A DNA stretch of 64,000 nt from Planctomycetota bacterium (GTDB lineage Bacteria; Planctomycetota; UBA1135; GCA-002686595): NCBI GenBank assembly GCA_028823345.1, contig JAPKBR010000008.1:29199-93198 (forward strand), written 5' to 3'. The notes below the pieces were generated by a model that saw nothing but the letters and a program-made list of their open reading frames with translations, was not told where the DNA came from and ran no database searches. Shown in pieces: positions 33,734-42,113 of the stretch. Position numbers and translations under genes: made by a program. Every line of letters begins with the position of its first letter. Within the stretch, counting starts at the first letter, position 1.

Positions 33734-34472
33734 GGGTCTGGTCTCCGGTTGATTGGTTGGCTGCTGGTGCAGTTGGCTTCAAGATGGCTCCTTCGAGGAA
33801 ATCCTCTTGGGCAAGGTCGGCTTGCTCGCTCATTTCTGGCCCCTTCTGAATTCCAGGCAAGGCCACTCCGCCCACCTTGAGGGCTGTGCCGATTGCTTTG
33901 GACAAAAGGCTTTGGGGGTCGCCTAAAGCTCCGTGCACGGAACTGAACACCAAGCGCATGACCGCATCAGCGATGTCGCAGGTGGAGAGCACCGAGCGCA
34001 GGGTCATGACCCTTGGGTCCTTGTTGCCATGCCGCTTACGGATGACTTCGAGGGCGCGGTTGGCGCCCTCGCGGAAGTTCTGAAAAGCAACCTGTTCCCG
34101 GCGACGCAGGACCGTGGCCACAATAGAAAGGGTGTTCTCCACCGCCGCGTGAAGGTTGCAGCGACGGGATGAGTCAAAGGCCGAATGCACCGCGCCCCAA
34201 TCGATGAGCTCCTTGAGAGTGGTGCTGATGGCTCCCGCACTGAGGGCGAGTTCCGCGGCGATCTCCTTGCTCGACATGGGCTTGCCCGCGAGCACCAGCA
34301 GACCCCAAATGCGGCCGTGGATTTGCTTGAAGCCAAAGGCCTTGAAGAAGGCCTCAAAGGCGGGCAGTTCTGCCGCCAGTTCGGTGGACAGGAACGGGAC
34401 CAACTCGGTCTCGGCGGGCTCGGTGGGAGGCTTCACGGGGGCGGCTGTGGGGAAGGATGTCACGGAATTCAC
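33726..34472 (-). CDS. GbsR/MarR-like winged-helix transcription regulator
   Basis: The protein has a winged-helix domain in its first half: FGFKQIHGRIWGLLVLAGKPMSSKEIAAELALSAGAISTTLKELIDWGAVHSAF, the layout of GbsR-type MarR relatives. A helical C-terminal part (residues about 110-248) is probably for dimerisation or ligand binding. The start is not certain; there is no ATG in the right place. GTG 34472 (AGGGA just upstream) or GTG 34463 fit, and a TTG at 34571 is also in frame. It overlaps fabF and leads the fatty-acid-type block, so it probably controls that operon, perhaps sensing a lipid or acyl compound (inference). Confidence 0.75.
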   Translation of the reverse strand: MNSVTSFPTAAPVKPPTEPAETELVPFLSTELAAELPAFEAFFKAFGFKQIHGRIWGLLVLAGKPMSSKEIAAELALSAGAISTTLKELIDWGAVHSAFDSSRRCNLHAAVENTLSIVATVLRRREQVAFQNFREGANRALEVIRKRHGNKDPRVMTLRSVLSTCDIADAVMRLVFSSVHGALGDPQSLLSKAIGTALKVGGVALPGIQKGPEMSEQADLAQEDFLEGAILKPTAPAANQSTGDQTHG

Positions 34473-34584
34473 GAATCCCTGAACTCTGTGGAGGCAAGCG
34501 TTGTACGCCCTGGGAGGGGCCCGCGCAACCCTCGATGGACGATCTTTACAGGGGGCAATTGGGACTTCCAACCGGAAGTGGGCC

Positions 34585-35271
34585 CTACTCTGGGGTATTG
34601 CCTAGCACATCCCGCAGCCAGGCACCCAGGGCGGTGATCTCTTCCGTTACCACTTGGTGCTCCATGGGATACTCGTGCCACTGGACCTGATATCCCAGGG
34701 CCCCAAGGCGCTCTCTTGCGGCCATCCCCATGGGATGGGTCACCATGGGATCCTGCGTTCCGTGGGCCTGGAAAATGGGAATCTCGGAGTTCGCCGGGGC
34801 GCGCTCGTTTTCCAAATCGCAATCCGCTGCGATGTAGGTAGATAGCAGGACCAGACCCGCCAGCTTGTCCGGATGGCGCAGGGCCTGGTGCAGAGCGATA
34901 GCCCCGCCCTGGCTGAAGCCGGCCAGCACAACGCGCTCTGGGGGGATGCCGCGCTCTTGCTCCCGGCCGATCAAACGCGCCAGGTGTTCCGCCGAACCGC
35001 GCACTCCGGGCTCGTCCACCTTGCGATCAAAGTCCATGGCCAAGATGTCATACCAAGCGGGCATCACCATGCCTCCGTTGACAGTCACTGGGATTTTAGG
35101 CGCGTGGGGAAACACGAAACGAATGCCGTGGTCCCTGGGCAGCCCGAGCTCCGGCACGATGGGCGGAAAGTCAAAGCCGCTTGCGCCCAGTCCATGCAAC
35201 CAAATCACCGCGGCGTCGGCGGGGCGAGTAGGTTCGAGGACGACACTTTCGAGAAGGAGGGGAGATGTCAT
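34585..35271 (-). CDS. Carboxylesterase/acyl-protein-thioesterase-like hydrolase
   Basis: The 228-residue alpha/beta hydrolase belongs to the phospholipase/carboxylesterase group: VIWLHGLGASG, nucleophile GFSQGG with Ser120, Asp174 in GTQDPMV and His205 in YPMEHQV. Length is typical for EstB/APT-type enzymes. It begins 23 bp after the OleA-like gene and ends about 110 bp before the regulator on the same strand, so it may be part of the lipid locus, perhaps hydrolysing acyl esters or thioesters. No signal peptide is visible. Confidence 0.87.
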   Translation of the reverse strand: MTSPLLLESVVLEPTRPADAAVIWLHGLGASGFDFPPIVPELGLPRDHGIRFVFPHAPKIPVTVNGGMVMPAWYDILAMDFDRKVDEPGVRGSAEHLARLIGREQERGIPPERVVLAGFSQGGAIALHQALRHPDKLAGLVLLSTYIAADCDLENERAPANSEIPIFQAHGTQDPMVTHPMGMAARERLGALGYQVQWHEYPMEHQVVTEEITALGAWLRDVLGNTPE

Positions 35272-35294
35272 GATGGGTCACAAGCTTGTGCAGA

Positions 35295-36335
35295 TTACCA
35301 CTGTAAGGCAGTCATGCGACAGTGCAAGCCGCTACCAATTCCCAAGAGGGCAACACGTTCGCCCTTTTGGATGAAGCCCGCTTCCATTGCCAGGTAGAGC
35401 GTCGCGGGAAGAGATGCGGACCCCATGTTTCCCAGGGTTTGCACGCTGGGGAAATCCTTGGCGGGGTCCAGGTCTAGGGTATCCAGCAGCAACTTACGAT
35501 GGGCGGATCCAACCTGGTGGGTGATGATTCGGTCGATGCTGTCCCGGGTCCAATCCTGTTGTTTCAAAAACGCTTCAAAGGTGGTTGCCGCTAGGGCATT
35601 ACCCGCCTGTAAGAGGGCTTCCGAATCTGTGACCATTACCAATCCGCCATCCGCGGCGCGATCGCCGGCGCAGAGTCCCACGGATTTTGTGTCTGCCCGT
35701 GAGGTAGACCCGAGCCACACCTGTGAGGTGCTGGCGAGTTCTTCCGACACTAACAGAACCGCCGCACCCCCTGATCCGATGGTCAATGAGGCATAGGCTT
35801 TCTTCAGGGCCCGGCGCGCTTCACGATCGTCTTCAATGGCCATCAAGGACTTGATGGTGGTTTCGATCAAGGGCCGGCCGTCTTCGCCGGTGGTGACTAG
35901 GGCAGCCTGAATCGAGCCGCTGCGAATCGCTTGGGCGGCAAAGGCCATCCCGTCGGCTACCCCCAAGCAAGCGTTGGACAGGTCGAAGGCGGCGCAGGTG
36001 TCGGGTAACTCCAGTCCCGCGTGCACCACGGATGCTGTGGCGGGTTCTAAGAAGTCGCGGCAGACCCCGGCATGGATCAAAAGGCTGATCTGTTTCGGGT
36101 CGAGGGTCGTGCGCCCCAGGGCGTCCTTGGCTGCGGCAATCGAGAGGCTGCTGGGCCGGGTGTCCGGGGGGCAGAGCCGGCGCTCGGCAATGCCGCTCAT
36201 GAGCTCCAATCGCCCTACAGAGAGTCCCAAGCGCGCCAGCAGTGGTTCGAGACGCTGCTCTAGCTCCTCGGAGGTGACCCTCTCTGGGGGCAACTCAAGG
36301 CCGAGGGCTTCGAGATAGACCTTGGGTTGGGGCAT
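35295..36335 (-). CDS. oleA: OleA-like condensing enzyme (thiolase superfamily, FabH/KAS III type)
   Basis: The 346-residue protein has the KAS III catalytic set: Cys123 in FDLSNACLGVADGM, His273 in ITHQVGSAH and Asn303 in LGNMGSAS. The sequence around Cys (NACLG..DGM) and the overall length resemble OleA, which condenses two acyl-CoAs head to head to a 2-alkyl-3-keto acid, rather than FabH, which primes with acetyl-CoA. The presence of oleB, C and D 19 kb away supports this. It heads a same-strand block running through esterase, regulator and the FAS-type genes. A FabH-like role cannot be excluded from sequence alone. Confidence 0.78.
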   Translation of the reverse strand: MPQPKVYLEALGLELPPERVTSEELEQRLEPLLARLGLSVGRLELMSGIAERRLCPPDTRPSSLSIAAAKDALGRTTLDPKQISLLIHAGVCRDFLEPATASVVHAGLELPDTCAAFDLSNACLGVADGMAFAAQAIRSGSIQAALVTTGEDGRPLIETTIKSLMAIEDDREARRALKKAYASLTIGSGGAAVLLVSEELASTSQVWLGSTSRADTKSVGLCAGDRAADGGLVMVTDSEALLQAGNALAATTFEAFLKQQDWTRDSIDRIITHQVGSAHRKLLLDTLDLDPAKDFPSVQTLGNMGSASLPATLYLAMEAGFIQKGERVALLGIGSGLHCRMTALQW

Positions 36336-36497
36336 AGGCGGAATCCTATCCCAAGCCCCCCCCTGTCAACGGCCAGGGGGCCTGTTTCCCGTCCGATCCA
36401 GCGCAGATGGAGCACCCCGGTTAGAATGTTGGGCCCCCCTTTCTGTGAGGAACTTCCCCCAACCCAGGAGTTTCTTGCGGATTCCCTGCCTCTGGCC

Positions 36498-37841
36498 ATG
36501 TCTACCGAACCCGCGCCGTCGATTCTCCATGTGGATATGGACGCATTCTACGCGTCCGTAGAGGTCCGGGACAATCCGTCCCTGGCTGGGCTACCGGTGT
36601 GCGTGGGTGGCCCCGCGTCGGGCCGAGGAGTGATTTCAGCCGCGAGCTATGAGGCGCGCAAGTTCGGCGTGCATTCTGCTTTGCCATCGGCTGAGGCCCG
36701 CCGGCGCTGTCCGGACTTGGTGCTGCTACCGCCGGACTTCGACAAGTACACCAGCGTCAGTCGTCAGGTGATGGCCATTTTCCGGCGCTACACGCCCTTG
36801 GTTGAACCCCTCTCCCTAGACGAAGCATTCTTGGACATCACCGGCACCGAGCGATTGTTTGGGGACGGGGAAGAGGTGGGGCACATGATCCGCGCGGACA
36901 TATTGCGCGAGACGGGGCTGGTGGCTTCGGTGGGAGTCGCGCCCACAAAATTCCTCGCCAAGATTGCGAGTGATCTCAACAAGCCAGATGGATTTTGCGT
37001 GATTCGTCCGGCGGAAATTCGTGATGTTCTCGATCCCCTGCCCGTGTCCAAGATCTTTGGGGTCGGGCCGCGCATGACCCAAAAGCTGAATGCCCTTGGG
37101 GTGCAAACCGTGGGGGACTTGGCGAGTCTTCAGCGCGAGGATGTGAGCAGCCGTTTCGGGGCCACGGGGATTTGGATCCACGACTTGGCCCACGGAATCG
37201 ACAACCGCAGGGTCAACCCTAAGCGCGAGGAGAAATCCCACGGCATGGAGCGCACCTTTGCCGCGGACCTCTCCGACCAGGCTGAGTTGCGTCAGTTCCT
37301 CTTGTCGTTTTGCGAAGAAGTCGCGTTCACCTTGAGAGACAAGGGCCTGCGTGGCCGGACGGTGACATTGAAGGCCCGATTCGGAGATTTCCGCACGGTG
37401 ACACGTTCCAAGACTTTGGACTATCCCACCAACTTGGGGCCCCGGATCTTTGCCATTGCTAAGGAATTGCTGCAGCGCGTGGACCAGCAGCCCTTACGCC
37501 TCTTGGGGGTTTCGGTTAGTCGCCTAGAAGACGTGCGTCGGCCCCAGCAGCAGTCCCTCTTCAACGGCAATCCTTCGGGCCGGGACCAGTGGATGGAGTC
37601 CAATTCGCGCCTGATCCGGGCCACCGAGAGCCTCGACCGCCTGCGCAAACGCCACGGGCGCGGGATCGTGATACCCGGCAGTCTGGTGGGGCGCGCCCAG
37701 CCCTCCAGGGGGGCAGAGCAGGTGCTCGAGCAGGCCCCTGAGGCCCAACCAGACCTGACGAATAGCCTCCTGGAGCGCCTGGAGCAGGAATCTGAGGGTG
37801 GAAATAAAACTCCGCCCTCGGAAGGTGAGTACGGGGCCTGA
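36498..37841 (+). CDS. dinB: DNA polymerase IV (Y family)
   Basis: From ATG 36498 the protein is 447 residues. Catalytic carboxylates are in ILHVDMDAFYASVE (Asp13) and SLDEAFLD (Asp108, Glu109); the steric-gate region is AFYASVE, and the helix-hairpin-helix thumb shows ILDPLPVSKIFGVGPRMTQKL-like sequence. The C-terminal little-finger domain is present, followed by QQSLF, which resembles a beta-clamp-binding motif, and a Pro/Glu-rich tail. It performs translesion synthesis past damaged DNA. The frame is open to 36327, overlapping the divergent oleA start, but similarity begins at ATG 36498. No LexA-like operator was recognised. Confidence 0.93.
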   Translation: MSTEPAPSILHVDMDAFYASVEVRDNPSLAGLPVCVGGPASGRGVISAASYEARKFGVHSALPSAEARRRCPDLVLLPPDFDKYTSVSRQVMAIFRRYTPLVEPLSLDEAFLDITGTERLFGDGEEVGHMIRADILRETGLVASVGVAPTKFLAKIASDLNKPDGFCVIRPAEIRDVLDPLPVSKIFGVGPRMTQKLNALGVQTVGDLASLQREDVSSRFGATGIWIHDLAHGIDNRRVNPKREEKSHGMERTFAADLSDQAELRQFLLSFCEEVAFTLRDKGLRGRTVTLKARFGDFRTVTRSKTLDYPTNLGPRIFAIAKELLQRVDQQPLRLLGVSVSRLEDVRRPQQQSLFNGNPSGRDQWMESNSRLIRATESLDRLRKRHGRGIVIPGSLVGRAQPSRGAEQVLEQAPEAQPDLTNSLLERLEQESEGGNKTPPSEGEYGA

Positions 37842-37880
37842 TCGGTCGATGAATGAGGGCCCCTTGCCCCGTTTCTCTAG

Positions 37881-39545
37881 ATGACCCCTGCCCCTCGTTA
37901 TTGGACCCCTGTCCTGGTCCTGTGCATAGCCTTTGCCCTTGCGGCTTGGTCGGCGGATCTGCGAGGGGCCTTCGACAGTGGCGTCGGTTCCTTAAACGAC
38001 GAACCCGCGCATTACGCCACCTCAATGATGGTGCGCGATTTCTTGGTGAGCGGAGATTGGTCTGCACCCATGGATTATGCGCGGGAGTGGTACGTGCACT
38101 ATCCCAAGGTTGCATTGGGCCAGTGGCCGCCAATGCTCTATGCCGTGATGGGAACTTGGATGCTGCTGTTCGGCGTGAGCGGCACGGCGGCGATTCTATG
38201 CATGGTGTTCTTAACATCTTGCTGCGCATCGGCGCTCTATCGTTGGTTGCAACCAAGGATGGGTACTCTCGCCGCAAGCACCGGCGTGTTGATTTTCTTA
38301 GCCTTGCCCCTGGTCCAGGAATTCAGTGCAGCCCTGATGACCGAGATCCCCTTGACCCTGTTCTGCACTCTATCGGTCTTGGCCTTTGGGCGTTTTTTGG
38401 ACCGCGGCAGCGCGCGCGATGCGCTTGCCTTTGGAGTGTTTGCGGTAGCGGCAATTATGACCAAGGGTAATGCTCTGGCCTTGGGTGCGGTGCCGCCCTT
38501 TGCCCTTCTCTTCACCAGGCGTTTCGATCTTCTACGTTCCAGACTATTTTGGATGCCCGCAATCTTGGTGATGGTGTTGTGCGCACCCTGGTACGGCATG
38601 ACCGCCGAGATCCAGGCCCGCAGTTGGTCGGGTGGAACACGCCCCAATCTCGAGTACTCCCTGAAGGCTCTGCCCGCATATATTTCCGCTTCCGTGAGTG
38701 TGGGTGGCCTGGGACTCTTGTTGGCTGCGGGCTTTGGCTTGCTCAAGGGTTGCCGCCAAGGCCGCGGCTACAACGGGGCTTGGAACGCTTGCGCGGGATT
38801 CTTCTTGAGCCTCTTGATTCTCTTAGTGGTGTTGCCCAGCGATGTGGATGGCCGCCATCTAATTTTAGCTGCGCCCCTATTTGTGGGCTGTGCGGTGAGT
38901 GGGGTCGTGCGAGCGTGCAAAAATTTCGGCCTGGCACCTGCCTGGGGATTGGCGCTGATGGTCACTTTATTCAGCTTGGAAACTCTGCGCGTGGTGCCCA
39001 AGGACTTTGGCGGCTACCGGGAACCCATTCGAGCCCTATTGCAGGACCCCGCCTATGAAAAGGCAGTGGTCCTGGTGGCAGGGGATGCGATTGGCGAAGG
39101 TTTGGTGATCGCGGGGGGCGCAGCAGTCGACGTACCTCGACCTCGCCATCATATTCTACGTGCCAGCAAGGTGCTGATCACCGACGACTGGAACGGCCGC
39201 AATTATCAACTGCACTTTACGAGTCTCGACGCCATTCAAGCTCAGCTGGAAGCTTTCCCGGTGGCTCTCTTGGTGCTCGACTCCAGCACCAATCCGGAAC
39301 AGTGGTTCGAACACCACAGCCTGCTCGAGAAGCTTGTTCAGGAACGCGGAGAGACTTGGGAGTTGCTAGGCTCGCACGATGTGCGCCGGGCTGGGGAGCT
39401 CTTCCCAAAAGCTCTGCGCATCTACCGCTTGAAGGACTGGGAGGCCCGAGCCCCAGCCGAGATTTATCTGCAGGCGCCTCGGGAGTGGGGACATCTGCTG
39501 GACAAGACCAAGCCGGTGCCCATAATTCAACCCCGCTCAGAGTGA
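37881..39545 (+). CDS. GT-C-type membrane glycosyltransferase (PMT/ArnT-like)
   Basis: The 554-residue protein has about ten to twelve hydrophobic segments, a first extracytoplasmic loop with NDEPAHYAT (the acidic D/E motif of the family) and a LGQWPPMLY segment near residue 75. These are features of glycosyltransferases that use polyprenyl-phosphate sugars on the outer face of the cytoplasmic membrane. Residues about 370-554 form a soluble C-terminal domain. It starts 40 bp after dinB. Acceptor is unknown; lipid A, protein or polysaccharide are all possible. A function is inferred only at family level. Confidence 0.78.
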   Translation: MTPAPRYWTPVLVLCIAFALAAWSADLRGAFDSGVGSLNDEPAHYATSMMVRDFLVSGDWSAPMDYAREWYVHYPKVALGQWPPMLYAVMGTWMLLFGVSGTAAILCMVFLTSCCASALYRWLQPRMGTLAASTGVLIFLALPLVQEFSAALMTEIPLTLFCTLSVLAFGRFLDRGSARDALAFGVFAVAAIMTKGNALALGAVPPFALLFTRRFDLLRSRLFWMPAILVMVLCAPWYGMTAEIQARSWSGGTRPNLEYSLKALPAYISASVSVGGLGLLLAAGFGLLKGCRQGRGYNGAWNACAGFFLSLLILLVVLPSDVDGRHLILAAPLFVGCAVSGVVRACKNFGLAPAWGLALMVTLFSLETLRVVPKDFGGYREPIRALLQDPAYEKAVVLVAGDAIGEGLVIAGGAAVDVPRPRHHILRASKVLITDDWNGRNYQLHFTSLDAIQAQLEAFPVALLVLDSSTNPEQWFEHHSLLEKLVQERGETWELLGSHDVRRAGELFPKALRIYRLKDWEARAPAEIYLQAPREWGHLLDKTKPVPIIQPRSE

Positions 39546-40446
39546 TGATGCACCTTGGGCCGCCAGAGCCTGGAGGACGGGCTTAGTACTCCCCCTTGGC
39601 GAAGATGCCTGCACCGCAGACCTCAATTCCAACGGGTGAGTTGGTTGCTTCCCGATCCAGCGAATAGGTCCACCAGGCCGCTGAGTTCGATTCTCGCTGG
39701 CCAGGCTTGGATTCTGCAGGGCCTTACGCCGCGATCAAGGCGAAACTTTTGCGTCGAACTTCATTGTCTTCACAGAACGGACCCAAAGACTGTGCGAAAT
39801 GGCGGCCAGGCTACAAGCTTGCATCGAGGACCTGATCCACTTCGGGCCGCTCCAGCCGGCCTGATGAATACGAAGTCGATGAAGTAGGCTTGCCACGTTT
39901 GGCTCTTAGGGCTGCCTTGTCGGAGAGGGCCTGAAGGGTGATCCGGCTGTGGCCCGTGGGGCCTTGATCATGGCGTGGGGGAAGGGGCTCGCGGGTCTGT
40001 TCAATCCATGAGAGAGGAACCTCCGGGACGGGTTGTGCTGTGAGAGATCCTCTCAGCGGTTCCATCGGACGATCAAGTCTTTCGATATCGGATCTAACCT
40101 GACCCTTGCCTATGGAGTTTTGAATTGAGTCAAGCTGGAAAAAGGGGTTGAGGGGCTTCCTGGACCTAAAGAGTCATGTGCTGATCTAGGCGGATTCCTA
40201 TATGGCGCCTATTCCGGGACTGGATATACTTCTACAATCACGGCCGGCGCCATCAATTCCTGAACGATCAGCCGCCTTGGGAGGTATACCGAATGAACCA
40301 GTCTTCCCATCATCTCCCAATTCGTAAGAACCCCTCGAGTCAAGCCTTACTCCGACGGCCATCAGGCGTAATCAAACCACCGCGTCTTTGGCTTGCTTTG
40401 CCGGACCGCTTCTAAGCTGCCCCATTGAAACCCCTCCCCGCAAAAA
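39546..40446. other. 900-bp interval without a confident gene; left edge of a compositionally distinct patch
   Basis: No ORF here has support from both start signal and recognisable similarity. On the minus strand, one frame reads through 39811-40065 and, after in-frame stops, continues with protein-like stretches down to about 39590; this may be a decayed gene but could be chance. A tRNA T-arm-like stretch at about 39681-39700 does not fold into a full tRNA. Base composition drops relative to flanks, as it does in the two enzyme genes that follow. The promoter of the ThDP enzyme should lie in the right-hand part, but I cannot pick out convincing hexamers. Confidence 0.4.
40293..40415 (+). 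CDS. Possible 40-residue ORF with a ribosome-binding site
   Basis: An ATG preceded by GGGAGG at an eight-base spacing opens a 40-residue basic, Pro/Arg-rich reading frame (begins MNQSSHHLPIRK, ends ALPDRF) that stops 31 bp before the ThDP-enzyme gene. It might be a leader peptide or chance. No similarity recognised. Confidence 0.15.
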   Translation: MNQSSHHLPIRKNPSSQALLRRPSGVIKPPRLWLALPDRF

Positions 40447-42090
40447 ATGAAAACATCAGACTTGCTTGTGCAATGCCTCGAGAATGAGGGAGTCGAATAC
40501 ATCTTCGGAATTCCAGGAGAAGAGAACCTGGACTTTTTGGAGTCCTTGCGTAACTCCAAGATCAAATTGATCCTGACGCGGCACGAACAGGCCGCTGGGT
40601 TTATGGCCGCGACAGTCGGGCGCCTGACCGGGAAAGTCGGCGTTTGCCTTTCGACCTTAGGCCCAGGGGCAACCAACTTCGTGACGTCTGCGGCATACGC
40701 CTTGCTCGGAGGAATGCCCGTGCTGTTCATCACGGGGCAAAAGCCGATCCGAGCCAGTAAGCAGGGCCGCTTTCAGATCGTGGATATCGTTTCCATAATG
40801 GAGCCCGTCACGCAATTATCTCGCCAGATTGTCGACGGGAATAACGTTCCGCATCTGGTGCGTGAGTGCTTCCGTACGGCAATGGGTGAAAAGCCCGGCC
40901 CTGTACATCTGGAATTGCCCGAAGACATCGCTGCGGAAGCCGTCGACCGAGAACCGTTCACCGTGACTCAAGTCGTTCCTCCCGGCGCGAGCCAGCGAGC
41001 AATCCATAAAGCGGTGAGCATGATCCAAGAGGCCGAGCGGCCGTTGCTGTTGGTCGCCTCGTCCTGCAATCGCAACCTCAGTGGCCCAGCCCTGCTTGAC
41101 TTCGTCGATCGCACCGGAATCCATTTTTTCTCCACTCAAATGGGAAAAGGAGCGATCGATGAACGTCATCCTAATTGTCTAGGCACGGCAGCTTTGTCCG
41201 ATACGGATTATCTGCATTGCGCCATCGAACGCGCGGACTTGATCATCAATGTGGGCCATGATGTCAGCGAGAAACCACCGTTTCTGATGCACCGTGGTGG
41301 TCATAAAGTGATCCACATCTCTCACTTCCCTGCCGAAATGGACGACGTCTACTTTCCGCAGCATGAAGTGATCGGCTGTACTGCGACGAATATGCGCATG
41401 CTTGCCGATGCCATCACGCCCTCCGATAATTGGGACTTTGCATACTTCCAGCGCGTTCGCGACCAGATTGCTACCAACGTCTTCGCCGACAAGGCCGATG
41501 AGGATAGCTTCCCGAACGTTCCACAACGGATTGTCGCTGATCTACGCAAGGCAGTGCCTAGTGATGGGATCCTCTCATTGGACAACGGGATGTACAAGAT
41601 CTGGTTCGCACGGAACTATCAGGCGCATCAGACGAACACGGTATTGCTCGATAATGCATTGGCCACGATGGGCGCAGGTCTGCCTGCAGCGATCGGCGCG
41701 AAGTTGGTGCACCCGGATCGAAAGGTCGTCGCCATCTGTGGCGATGGTGGTTTCATGATGAACTCGCAGGAGTTAGAGACCGCGGTGCGTCTAGACCTGG
41801 ATCTGGTGGTCATCGTCCTGCGCGACAATGGCTACGGCATGATCAAGTGGAAACAGACCGGATGCGACTTCCCGGTCTTCGGCCTCGATTTCGGCAACCC
41901 AGACTTTGTCAAGTACGCCGAGAGTTATGGGGCCTACGGGACTCGCATCGAACGAACCGGGCAGCTGGTCGAGGAAATAAACAAGGCATACGAACAGGGA
42001 GGAGTGCACCTCATTGAGGTTCCGATTGACTACTCGGAAAACGAAGCCGTGTTCCTCGAAGGACTTCGGCAGAAGACCTGCATCCTGTAA
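40447..42090 (+). CDS. ThDP-dependent enzyme of the acetolactate synthase/2-oxoacid decarboxylase family
   Basis: The 547-residue protein has the three-domain IlvB-type layout: the N-terminal PYR domain with Glu47 (RHEQAAGFMA), a central domain, and the PP domain with the ThDP motif GDGG at 432-435 through RDNGYG. It resembles catabolic acetolactate synthases, but the same fold includes benzoylformate, sulfopyruvate and phosphonopyruvate decarboxylases. No regulatory (IlvN) subunit gene is present. An aldehyde dehydrogenase gene follows after 23 bp, which suggests a route 2-oxoacid to aldehyde to acid rather than branched-chain amino acid synthesis (inference). Codon choice differs by eye from the GC-rich flanks, hinting at acquisition by transfer. 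Confidence 0.85.
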   Translation: MKTSDLLVQCLENEGVEYIFGIPGEENLDFLESLRNSKIKLILTRHEQAAGFMAATVGRLTGKVGVCLSTLGPGATNFVTSAAYALLGGMPVLFITGQKPIRASKQGRFQIVDIVSIMEPVTQLSRQIVDGNNVPHLVRECFRTAMGEKPGPVHLELPEDIAAEAVDREPFTVTQVVPPGASQRAIHKAVSMIQEAERPLLLVASSCNRNLSGPALLDFVDRTGIHFFSTQMGKGAIDERHPNCLGTAALSDTDYLHCAIERADLIINVGHDVSEKPPFLMHRGGHKVIHISHFPAEMDDVYFPQHEVIGCTATNMRMLADAITPSDNWDFAYFQRVRDQIATNVFADKADEDSFPNVPQRIVADLRKAVPSDGILSLDNGMYKIWFARNYQAHQTNTVLLDNALATMGAGLPAAIGAKLVHPDRKVVAICGDGGFMMNSQELETAVRLDLDLVVIVLRDNGYGMIKWKQTGCDFPVFGLDFGNPDFVKYAESYGAYGTRIERTGQLVEEINKAYEQGGVHLIEVPIDYSENEAVFLEGLRQKTCIL

Positions 42091-42113
42091 ATACCGTAAC
42101 GAGGAATAGTTTT

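Noticed and set aside
39634..39704. tRNA-like stretch with D-arm-like GAGTTGGTT and T-arm-like GTTCGATTC
   Set aside because: The T arm pairs only partly and no acceptor or anticodon stem can be formed with the right spacing; at most a degenerate fragment.
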